Assembly (NCBI GenBank): GCA_024867545.1
Contig: JANFNE010000007.1
Coordinates: 1,054,001 to 1,118,000 of the forward strand
DNA: 64,000 nucleotides
Origin: Phytopythium helicoides
Lineage: Eukaryota > Oomycota > Peronosporomycetes > Pythiales > Pythiaceae
Reading direction: 5' to 3'
The notes under the pieces are model-generated. The model had not been told where the DNA came from. It saw only the letters and a program-made list of their open reading frames with translations, and ran no database searches. Numbering within the stretch: position 1 is the stretch's first letter; every line of letters starts with the position of its first letter. The translations under genes and the position numbers were made by a program. Positions 20,759 through 31,351 of this stretch are shown in pieces.

Positions 20759-23659
20759 ATGAAACCTATATTACTCTCAGCCACTGCTTTTGTCATCTTT
20801 ATAGCGATCGCACAAAATGTCAATACCAATGCTGCAGCCAGCACTAGTGGGAGTACAAGCGGGTCTGGAAGCAATTTCTCGGATGAAGTCGAGGTTGGTG
20901 ACTCTGAACATGAACCGAAGCAAACAGTCGTAGTGCTGCCGGCCGGACAGCTCCAGAATCAACTCCTATCGACCACTGGAATCAGTAAAGAATCTCCCGT
21001 AGAAGTGTACACTGACTACAGCGTTGCCCAACAACAGCTTGGTTTGCTTCTGCCGAGTGTGGACGTTACGCCTAATACCACTGTTTTTGCCTCGGTGCTA
21101 GTGGCTCCGTCACTTGAGGGCAGTCTGAATCAACTTGGCCGTGAAGATCAATTAGAAAATGGTCATGAACATTACCCTCGCACTCAACTCTACTACAATT
21201 GTACGTCTGTACCAAACGTTTGGGATTTACAGTCTGACATGAACGTTCGGGCGCTCATCAACTTCACAAATCTTGATTCAACGATCCCTGAAAGTCTCTT
21301 TGACAAACAAAACACGTCTGCAATCGCCACAATCCAAGTTTCAGACTGCAATGCTCTCCGCAACTACTCCACTGAACAGATCATCTCGGGGAACGCGTTT
21401 TTCGGTGATGAATTCGCGACAAACCCGACTTCATTTCGTGTCGTCACAAGTCAAATCGTTGGTGGCGCAGGTGAAGGTGTGAAGGGATGCCTTGTACGGA
21501 TGGAGATGGCCCGAGCGACTTTTTCTGATTTGTACCCGGACTGTCGGATAAAGTTTTATACAACGGACTTTGACGCGATGTCTGATGCAGTAGTTAAGTT
21601 TCCACCCAGCGATTCTCGACGGCTCGACGCAAGCTCGTTCGGATTTGTGAAAGATTCAAGATGCTACTACGACTGTGGGTACTTTGGCAACGATGCACCG
21701 GACGAATGCGAAACTTTATCTAGACAAAAGCTGGCATGTTCCATTCAGTACTACGCGCAAGTAGATGACTGCTTTACAGAATGTGGAGATGATGGCGTAT
21801 TACCTTCCCAGTGTCTCAGCGGCTCGGATGTCTATTACACTATATTCTCATGCGCTAGCGGATATAAATCAGCATCATGTTTGCTACCATCGTGCATCGG
21901 TGACTGTCGAAGGATTATATCTTGTACATCCATATCGGAGTCATATGTAAGTCCATCGAAGAAGGTGTCGTGGAATTTAGATGGCAGCGGTAATGTTCAA
22001 GATCAACAGATTGTTTTATACGAGAGTGGAGATTGCTCTGATCCTGAAGATCCGCGTTCAGACTGCTGCCGAATTGCTTGTGAAGACTGCTACATTGACT
22101 TGAAAGTCCTCGCTATGCATTTCGACGTTGATGTAACTGCGCTAAGACTGGACACTACTCTGAAAGTTGAAGGTGAATCAAACATTACTATTGCGATCTA
22201 TGCTCCGAATGGATGCAACTTCATACACGAGCCCACTCGTCTTATCCCTGATTTTTCGTTGTCGATCCCTGCATTTATCCCCGGGCTTACTGTCGACTTG
22301 ACGGCGAAGCTGTCGAAGAGCCTGAGCTACGGTATCGCTCCACATGGTCCAGTCGCTAAGTTTGGTTGGCATTCGACTCTTACCTCACGCGCTGGCGCAC
22401 TGAACAATGATGTGTATAAAGAATTGCAGTTAGTGAATATTGCAAACCGCAAGCTCAAGAACGCAGCACTTCGGATTTGGGCAGAGCTTGCCATCATTTC
22501 CAAGCTAGGTGTTGCCTTATCGTTCGCCGGCGTGGCTAGTGTAGAGATTGACCTTGACTGGGAATCCTACGCGCGATTGACGGCAGATGTCAGCTTTCCT
22601 GAACCATTTCCTCCTTTATCTACCGTATCGTACAACCCGAACTCCTTGTGGAGTTATGGTGATTGTACATGGCCTCACTTCATGGACTTTGAATGCGTCG
22701 TCGGGATTCGAGATGTGGTAGTTACGTTCCCGTACACAATTGCTGTAAGTGACGGAAATCTAGGCACACTCAACTTCGACTCACCAAACCCTCTTAGCAT
22801 CATTAGCGGGTGTATCGCCACAGCATACGACGCCGAGATTCTTCTAGTCACAGCTATTAGCCACGTCCTCGAATTGGACAGTAATAGGCGCACGAAACTG
22901 ATCAAGATATTAGCTTGGGCACTTGGATTCCCGGACATTGATGCCAGCTCCCTCACTATTGTTTCTGTTTCTGAAAAGAATGGGACGATCACCGTCACAC
23001 TCCCAATTCCTCCGTCCATCGGTGACAACTACCCAACCGCCTCTGATCTACAGCCTGCAATTTACACTCGTGCGAGAACAGCAGAGTTTAGAGCTTTGAT
23101 GAGTACATACGTTGGACAAGAGATCACCAGCCCGTGCACCGAAGGATTCTGGGGTCCAACCTGCGAGTACGCCTGCAGCCAGTCAAATTGCTACGGGACG
23201 ATTGAATGCAACGCGATTGATGGTACTGTTACCTCATGCGAATCCTGCGCCACAAACTATTGGGGCGATTCGTGTGCTAACATATGTCCGCCAAACAACG
23301 ACAATTACTGCTTCGAGGAAACAATCACGTGCGAGCAAGACAGTGGCGACTTACTGAGCTGCACCGGATGCAGTGAGGGCTACTGGGGTATAGACTGCAG
23401 CAATTCATGCAGCATGCCGGATCAATGTTCTCGTGCGGTCTGCTCACAAGATACAGGAAGTATAGAGTCGTGCCTGGAGTGCAAGAGTGGCTATGAAGGG
23501 ATATTATGTGCGAAGAAGTCGTTCGATGTCATCCCAATCGCGATTGGCGCTGCCGTAGCCCTGGTAGCAGTTGCTGCAGTAGGTACAGTGGTGTACCGTT
23601 GCCGAAAGCGACCTCCGAAGGTTGCAGTTGGTCTCCCAACTCCCACGCAGCCGCAGTAA
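20759..23659 (+). CDS. Secreted type-I membrane protein with EGF-like repeats, copy B
   Basis: 966 residues. Same architecture as the 14184-17078 gene: signal peptide (MKPILLSATAFVIFIAIA, unrelated in sequence to that of copy A), acidic spacer, Cys-rich glycosylated ectodomain, three EGF-like modules, one transmembrane helix and a basic tail. Against copy A I count about 13 amino-acid changes in the first 240 residues, none over the next roughly 615, and a handful at the end. The tail (PPKVAVGLPTPTQPQ) differs from copy A. Its own initiator is visible at 20699. The ligand is unknown; it probably sits on the plasma membrane or zoospore/hyphal surface. Confidence 0.85.
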   Translation: MKPILLSATAFVIFIAIAQNVNTNAAASTSGSTSGSGSNFSDEVEVGDSEHEPKQTVVVLPAGQLQNQLLSTTGISKESPVEVYTDYSVAQQQLGLLLPSVDVTPNTTVFASVLVAPSLEGSLNQLGREDQLENGHEHYPRTQLYYNCTSVPNVWDLQSDMNVRALINFTNLDSTIPESLFDKQNTSAIATIQVSDCNALRNYSTEQIISGNAFFGDEFATNPTSFRVVTSQIVGGAGEGVKGCLVRMEMARATFSDLYPDCRIKFYTTDFDAMSDAVVKFPPSDSRRLDASSFGFVKDSRCYYDCGYFGNDAPDECETLSRQKLACSIQYYAQVDDCFTECGDDGVLPSQCLSGSDVYYTIFSCASGYKSASCLLPSCIGDCRRIISCTSISESYVSPSKKVSWNLDGSGNVQDQQIVLYESGDCSDPEDPRSDCCRIACEDCYIDLKVLAMHFDVDVTALRLDTTLKVEGESNITIAIYAPNGCNFIHEPTRLIPDFSLSIPAFIPGLTVDLTAKLSKSLSYGIAPHGPVAKFGWHSTLTSRAGALNNDVYKELQLVNIANRKLKNAALRIWAELAIISKLGVALSFAGVASVEIDLDWESYARLTADVSFPEPFPPLSTVSYNPNSLWSYGDCTWPHFMDFECVVGIRDVVVTFPYTIAVSDGNLGTLNFDSPNPLSIISGCIATAYDAEILLVTAISHVLELDSNRRTKLIKILAWALGFPDIDASSLTIVSVSEKNGTITVTLPIPPSIGDNYPTASDLQPAIYTRARTAEFRALMSTYVGQEITSPCTEGFWGPTCEYACSQSNCYGTIECNAIDGTVTSCESCATNYWGDSCANICPPNNDNYCFEETITCEQDSGDLLSCTGCSEGYWGIDCSNSCSMPDQCSRAVCSQDTGSIESCLECKSGYEGILCAKKSFDVIPIAIGAAVALVAVAAVGTVVYRCRKRPPKVAVGLPTPTQPQ
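20831..23626. repeat. Right arm of 2.8 kb inverted repeat
   Basis: Inverted copy of 14214-17012; the arms are separated by about 3.8 kb. Both arms point outward, with promoters, signal peptides and the LRR gene in the unique core. Confidence 0.9.
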
Positions 23660-24203
23660 GCGTGTCACATTTGCAAGGTTGCCGTGCGGTTTTACTATAC
23701 CAATGCTAGATAATACTTTCTTCCTAACGAACTCATCCCGAAATCCGCTGGCACACTCTCTTAGAACACACGATACTAACTTATTGAGGATCATCAGTTA
23801 GTGCTGCACTATTTTGGGCAAATAGTTCAGGTCCAATAATCGCTTTTATGGATGGTGACAAGCATACCTTATTGATACCACATCCCTTCGGAGATTGATG
23901 TCGAAGTCGAGCGACTCGAAATCATGGTCGATGATATGCCTCGTATCAGCATCCTATCTAAGCATAGTTAGTATGACCATGACCACTGTTAGTTGCAAGT
24001 GAAGTGTGGAAGAGGAATATGTGTGTACTACAAAGCTAGACGTACAAATACGTAATGATCGGAGAGCTAGGCGAGTGGTCGATGATAGTACATATTGCTA
24101 ATTGCCAAGGACACATTTCCAAGGAGGTGGCGTTGTTGTAGCCGCCACAGAGAATGTCCCTCATTCAAAACAATTATGTCCGGCTTACTATTTCCCGAAA
24201 TAA
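23660..24203. other. Intergenic, convergent 3' ends
   Basis: 544 bp between the stop of copy B (+) and the stop of the IQ/C2 gene (-). AT-rich; nothing coding or repetitive was recognised. Confidence 0.5.
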
Positions 24204-27200
24204 TCATGCATATATATATTGTCGTGCCCTCCTCTTTTTCTCCCGCTTGATCCTCTCCTTTCGCTGTGCCATATTTGCTTCTGCTTTCACTTTTTCCGCC
24301 CCCTTCTTAAATTCCGCTCCTGGAGCTGCAGAAATCAATTGGACTTGTTCACCGTTGCTTGATGACAACGAGTTCGTCGTGTCTGGTTGAAGTATCTGCA
24401 CTATGGCACTCAGTTGTTGATGTATTTGCGTCATTGCGCCACCGTTCAGGGACATAGGCCATATATCACTTCCGTTCGAAAAGTACAATTTCATTGCCTG
24501 GCCGACGTTAAGGTTGTATGTGCCAAGCTTCAGCATCCATTCTTCAAGCTCTGTCGACATCACAAACGCAGCTTCGAGATGGCGATGCGCGTCGCTGAGC
24601 TTCGAGTCGCCTTGGTCGTTTAACATCGCCGCCACCAAAGCAGCAGTAGTTTTACAAGACTTTGGAGCAGAAGGCGGAGAAAGCAAGTCATTTACAGCAC
24701 GCGTCGCTGTACTCCCTTCGACTGGGCTGAATGCATCTGATATGTAGATTTGAATGGGGGTGCGCAAATGGTCTTGCATTGAAGCAAGCAAAGATGCATA
24801 ATTCTGCACGGACTGTTGAGCAACGATAAACTTCGGATAGAGCTGAGTCGTAGCAATTGCAGTCATTCTCTGCTCGTGCACCTTCGCTTCTTCAGCAGTT
24901 CTGCCTGTCGATTGCGCTAGCTTCCTCCTCTTGTAGAGGCGACATAGAGGATCTAGCGCTGAGATTACGAGCTCTGAGATATGAGCAGTCAAGATATGTA
25001 GTTGATTGCACACAAATTTGACTTCTTGTGCTAAATCTTCAGGTAGCAAAGGCTTCGAGGAGGATTCAGTGCGCCTTGGTGCAACTATTGATCGTCGTTT
25101 GCGCGTTGTAATGTTGCAAGGCCAAGCTCGGGAATTGTAATGTATCCACTGCATGGAAATGGTTAGCGTTCCCCGAGTCTTGCTCACATGAGAATAGTTT
25201 GGTAGTAATTGATCATCATTCGAACCTTCGTCATCATCTTCTGGGCCAAAGAGATCCAAGTCCATAGTCATTCTCCGGCCGTGATCAAAGCTACTTAAGG
25301 CAATAGTGGCTTTTCCTAGGAAATCCTTTGTCGGCAGCCTTTCTAGATCTGCGTTTTCATCATTTTCACTATCACTCTTTAACGCGTCGTAGTCTAGCAC
25401 AACGAAGGATATACAGGCTTCCTCTAACGAATTCGTTTTTGTGGTTGATTGTATGGACTTTTGGTGCGCGCTGTACTCATATGGAAAGAAGAACTCCTCG
25501 TTCCATCTTGGATTGCGTGTGTTTTGTCTTACTGTTGTTTTTCCTGAAGCAACAATATCTCCGGACGGGTTTTTCAATGTCAATAATACGTACGGGTCAC
25601 TGAAGATGACGTCGCCAATGCGCAAATGCTGACCTCGCTCAATCATGACGACTAGACAGTTTAATGCAACTTTTCGAGCTACCTCACTTTGCTCGAACAT
25701 CCTCTTTCGGCAAGCTATGACCTCTCTAGTTACCCAATACGCACAGCGAACTATCCCGTGGATAAGTCTCTTGCGCTTTCTCCTCGCTGTGTGCCGGCGA
25801 AATGCATCCTGGATTATCAATACATAGTACAACGTATGTTTATCCGCAGGTAGCACATACGTAGTCGGTCGAATCTGCCGCCTTTCACCTCCGGCAACCT
25901 TTGTATGGTCATTTATACTGAAGTATTGCATTTCTTGCCGGCGATTGTTTAGCACCGCAACCCAACCAAAGGGGTCATGACTGACTAAACGTTGACAAAC
26001 AGCTATCCGATGCTTCATCGTCTCATTTACCACAATCACACCCCTTGATTGACATGAGATCGATCCGTTAGTAGTAGTAGCAAGTGAGTCTTCGCACTCG
26101 TATTCAAGTGGAGGAGGGATGGATTGACGAAGAGTAATAGCGGTGTAAGGAGCTCCTGCAGAAGTCTGGCCAGTATCTTGATTAAAGTAATACATTACTG
26201 GCGTTTTTGGTGTCCGTCGACCAGTAGTCGGTCTGGAGCTTGCAACGTTTCGGGGAACAGCTATCCATTGGGACGATGCCGGTACTTGCTCCGACATCGC
26301 TCGCTGCAATGGACTCGACCGTGAAAGCTCATGCAGAGCTCTAACTGTTGCGATTTCTTTTCGCAAAGGTCCATTATCAGCTGCTCCAAAGCTATCCCAC
26401 CCTTCCACTTGACTAAGCGCTTCGGCTGCTTGGTTTAGCCAGGGTCGTCCGTGCACTTCCCAATCAGAATTGTGCACTGTAGCTCGCAGAGAGATGGAAA
26501 GCCCAACCAGATCTTTAACCGTTGCAGCAACTCCATCAACATCGTCAGTCCCTAATTCTGCGTCCGTGGGTTCGTTCGATGCCATTGTAATAGCTTTGTG
26601 AAAAAACCAGCTCGCAATTGCGTATTCGTGTTCATGCTTAAATACGTGCGCAAATCGACTCCAGATCCATCGCGATGACACAAATGTCCGGAAGTCCCCA
26701 TGCAAGTTAGTTTTCAGCTCTTCAATATCCCAATTTCCTTGTTTCTTTTGTTTCAACTTTTCCTTCGCCATGGACTCGATATTTGGTCTAGCAGAAAGTA
26801 TGATGTCAAAACCCAAGAATAGTTTGATATTCTCCGAGCGTGTGTCAACAGTGGCTTGATTTGCATCTTTTGGATCTCGCAGCTCGTAAAATTTTTCGTT
26901 TAAAATCCCATTTTCTGCTTCCAGGAGTTCGTGCATGAATACTGTAGTTTGACCCAATACTACGTGTTCGCTAAACCTACCAGAACGGTTGATAAGGGTG
27001 ATCACAATGCGCGCATGCTGCGATTTGACGTTGAATTCGATAAATTCATCCCATTTCGGCACTAAATCGGCCCAAGTTGGCTGGGTTTGAGTCACCCGTG
27101 TCGTTCCCTCACACCATATCGAGACAAAAGGCTTGCTATGTAACGCGTTTTTAAGCCTGACGTTTTGCGTCACACCAATATGTATGCGCACGCCGCGCAG

Positions 27201-30200
27201 CCGATCAGCACGAAAGGTGGTGCTGGATCGGTATCCTTGAGCTGTACCTTCCCCGTGCTGAGCTGCTGCAACCATTTGCATGACTTCTTGATGAAGTGGT
27301 TGATAGTTTCTCCAACTTTTGCGACCGATAGCGGGGAGCGAAAGCATATTCTCCCCAATCTCTATCAGAAAGCCGCGGATGAACATAATTTCTGCATCGG
27401 AAAGACTAACAGGTACTTTTATGGCAAATGGCCATGTAATGCGCTTGATTCCTCGCATTGATGGTGGAGATTTTTTCAACAGTGACGAAGACGCGATATG
27501 CATCAGTGATCGCTCTTTTCGAAGTGCTAAGATCACATCGATGCAACCAGTCGCGTTTTCGAGATGACGAAATGAATCACCACCTTCATGAATGTTTGAT
27601 GCATGAAGAAAAGCTAACCGGAGCATGAGGAGTTCTTCATAGGCTGAGTACATGATAGTTCGCGGTTTGGAGCTGTGGATACGGGTGTACAGACTTTGAC
27701 AGATTAAAATAACCTCATCTATTACTACCGGGGTGCTTTGGTACCCAGATAATCGATAGATAATCTCAGCAATCTCAAAGCACACCATAAACGGTAACTT
27801 TTTCCACAACAAAAGCAGTGATTGAAGTGGAAATTGGTTGGTCTCATGTTCTAGCTCTTGTGGCAGCGCAACGCTCAAAATGTGCGTTGAAATAGACTTC
27901 AAGGTGTGGGGTAGTTGGTTGTGAGACATCTGGCCCTTTTCTTCGTGTTGAAACAAACTGACAAGACGAGCAGCACTATCGATGGCATAGAATAAGTGCA
28001 AGTCATCGTACCATCTCCCAGTCAGTAAGTATGAGCTAATGTGAGCCCTCAAAACACTTCGCAGGAAAAATACGTCTCCGCACTCGCCATACATTTCTTC
28101 ATGTATGCGCTGAAGAAGTACCGACTCACAAAATGGGTCCCCGCGTAAACTTGGTGTGAGACTATTGAATTGCCAAGCCTTTATGCTCATCCTCTCTAGC
28201 TTCATAACACGGTCTAGTTTCGAAACGAAAGGCTCAATCTTGGAGCGGTAGGCACAAGAATATAGACCACCAGCTCGATCGATGGCAAGCATGCTTTGGA
28301 GTCCGAAAGACAAGCCTGATTTCGCTTCACGATGATTGAGCCCAGCTTCAATGTATGCGAGCTCAAGATGTCGCTTCATGTCTTGATGTCTATGAATTTG
28401 TGCCGTCGATCTCGCTATTATATAATTGGCACAAGTTCGCTTGTAGCGAGTCTTTGACCAAGATAAAACCTCTCGTGCTACCATAGCACTAAAAATCCAA
28501 GCCTCTCTGTACTCCAGGTCTCGAGCCACTTCGAGGCACACTGCACTCCAAGCTTCGTTACGCCAGCCTGCCTTGCATGTGCCTGAGTTGGACGATAACT
28601 CAATTATGCAGCGAAGCCATGATGCCCAGTCTAGCATATCTTTTTTTGTCTGCGCTCGTGCTTCAGTTTCTGCTGAATTATGTTGCTGATATTTATTGTG
28701 AAGTGCTGGAACCAGAAAATTCTTTCGGATTCCAAGCTCCGATACGACACCAGCTGATGCTGGTAGACTTTGAACAAACTCGTGAAGACTAAAGTGGCTA
28801 GGGTGATTCGGAAGTTTTCGTATTGAATACGTTCCATTTTCTTGAAGTTCAATCGGTACTGATGCAACTCGATCAGGCAGTCTCACTTCGAGAAGCAGCG
28901 AATTTCTACCACCTTGAGCTGTGCTCGGAGTGATTGGATTGGGTTCCACATCGTGGTGGAGAACGTATGAGCCGCTAGGTGCTCCTTCTAATAACTCGAT
29001 CACCTTTGCCCGATTGAGTTTGCCGTGGTAAAATCCAACTCCTGGTAAAAGTTCAACAAGTTGATAACAACGCTGAAATTGATTTATAGCCTCTTGTCGA
29101 AGCAATTCGGGCTCAATGCCCTTTGCATCCGTTTTGAACAAGATATGAGCTTGCCGAAGACACAGAATGCCGAGCGTGAAACTCAGCGGTAATTCTAGGG
29201 TTTGATCTTGAAGCTTCAGCTCTCTCAACTGCTTGCAACAGTTTGGAATATCTCCACGATCGTAGTATATCATGCTGGCTATCATTGCGATGTCTTGCAT
29301 TTGCGCACTTGTGGCTTGATCCGTAGCGAAGCCGACATAGCTACGCATCAATTGCTCGATGCGCGTTTGTGCTTCATTCCAAGCCGCTATCGTGCCAATT
29401 CGGAATAGACACTGGATTAAACGATACTCACAGTGAAAAGATAATTGTTGCAGCACATCCTGCGTTGATTTATCAAGCCTAACGAGTCCAATCGCGCATT
29501 TATCGCATCGTGAATTGTTGTGCACACTTGAAACCCTTCTCGAGCTTGTCGAAGATTGATTTGTTCCCCAGATGCCTCGTATGTGAAAAAATGGCTGAGC
29601 GAATAGGCATGCCAAAATCTTAAGTACGTCGCAATATCATCAGTAGTGGCACACTCAGAGTCTGGCGTTGTTCCAAGTTCATTGCTTATGTAACACAAGT
29701 TGGACGAGGAAGATGTAGCGAAAAGGCTGAATGAAACGCGAGACCAGGGGCCTTCTAGTCGTTGTGATGATAGCGATTTTGTTGCTAGAGGAGATTTAAT
29801 TGACTCAATCAACCAATCAATGTTTCCAAATCCACCCTGACGCTTACACGTTTCTAGATAGAGCGCCGCTTTTGCGTACTGTCTGCGATCGAAGAGAGCC
29901 AACCCTTTGCTGGGATTTTGTCTCCACGACCTCTTTTGAGATTCAGAGCATAGATGGCGAAACCAAGCTCGCGCGCGACTGGATCGGTAACTTTTTTGAA
30001 TTTGCACTGCAGCTCTCTCTAAAATCACCCCTGCAATTTGGACCGGCAACTTGGAGAGAAGCTCGCGACAAAACAGTTGAGCGACGCGGAAAACTCGCTG
30101 TCGAGATGCTCGTGAACGAGCCAAAACCCTACGCCAACAACATTGAATTCGAATTGTTGCCCGGCTACACCGTAGTTGGTGGGATAGGCGGCGCGCGATA

Positions 30201-31096
30201 TGCATCCGGAAGAAGCATTGAAGACGGATTGAAGCCATCTTTTTCCGATGCTCAAGCCGCAGTTTCGTAGTCAACTGACGAGCGATATAACTTCGAAATG
30301 CATTCTGCAAAACTGTCACGGCACGTGCTGTGATATGCCGCCTCAGTCTCCCAGCAAGACGCAAAGTTCTGGTTACAGGTATGTCGATCGTTAGGAGAAT
30401 GACAGGAGGGCGTCGGAGAAACGCTGTTGATGTGCAAGCACAACGAAATCGTAGCCACCAAGTGATCATTGCTGCTGCAAGGGTGTAGTATATGCCTTGT
30501 CCAAACACGCAGGTAAGCATTGGTAACGCAGCGCAGAGTTGAGATGGCGAGCTGTATTTGTTTTCTGAGATTTGCAGCAAACACTTCTCCACTTGAGTCA
30601 ACAAAACGGCCCGTGATGTGGCCCATGCAGCTGCAGCTTCTTGACGCCTCCATAGCTCTCGAAGCTGCCTTCTAAGCACGAGGACGGCTGCGTATCGCCG
30701 CCAATAGCATTGAATCACGAGTGCAGCAGAGTTGTGAACTATTTTGTAGGCTTCATTTTTGTCACTGGTGATAGCATCAGTGCGGCTCAATTCACGGTTT
30801 CGAGAAGCAAAACGTTGCCAGCGTTGCTCACTTCGAGCGACAAATTCACTCGTGTGTAGGGACTCGACGTGCTTCTCGACCAACTGTGCAAGCGTCTGGA
30901 GCCGCGGATATACCTTCGTCTGCCGCGGCAACTGCGAAAAGGGCGACGTTATCCGTGGATAGTGGTCGCTGTTCTCCCATCGCTCACCTCCGCTAGCATC
31001 GAGCATTTGCCCACGACATGGGAAAGGAATTGGTGGCAAAGCCGTGCTCTTCTTCTTTCGCGGAGAGCTTCGAGCCCTTCCATTTGATCCAGACAT
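24204..31096 (-). CDS. Very large IQ-motif / WW-like / double-C2 protein
   Basis: About 2,281 residues from two frames: 31096-29526 and 29478-24204. Joining them with a 47-nt GT-AG intron (29525-29479) keeps frame; a simple frame break is the alternative. The first part has five IQ-type calmodulin-binding motifs (for example VIQCYWRRYAAVLVLRR, IRLQCFFRMHIARRL, VQIQKSYRSSRARAW). A long helical, TPR-like region follows, then a C2-like domain near residue 1300 (KPFVSIWCEG), two WW-like blocks (TPVMYYFNQDTG near 1620; GWVAVLNNRR near 1690), a sixth IQ (IIQDAFRRHTARRKRKR) and a second C2 (GDVIFSDPYVLLTLKNPSG near 1800). Ca2+/lipid-responsive scaffold is a reasonable inference. The first frame opens with TTG at 31180; ATG 31096 is preferred. 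Confidence 0.72.
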
Positions 31097-31351
31097 GATG
31101 GTGGATAGTGATGAACCGTCGCGAACGACCCGTCCGGTTTGGAATACTTCAACACCAGATTCCTGAAGTGATCGACCCAATTTGACTCAATACGCTCGAT
31201 AAAGTACAGGACTATTGAGTCTTTGTGTTTGGCAGCTTTGTACTAACAAGGGATAAGCGATCTTTTGCTCCGCAACGTTCTCCTAGTTGTCAGCACTGGA
31301 TTCATATCGTTTATTTCCTAAACGAGACTTCAGAACTAACGAGCTATTGAT

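Noticed and set aside
14184..23659. RXLR or Crinkler-type effector identity for the paired secreted proteins
   Set aside because: No RXLR/EER or LFLAK motif near the signal peptide, and a C-terminal transmembrane helix argues for a surface protein.
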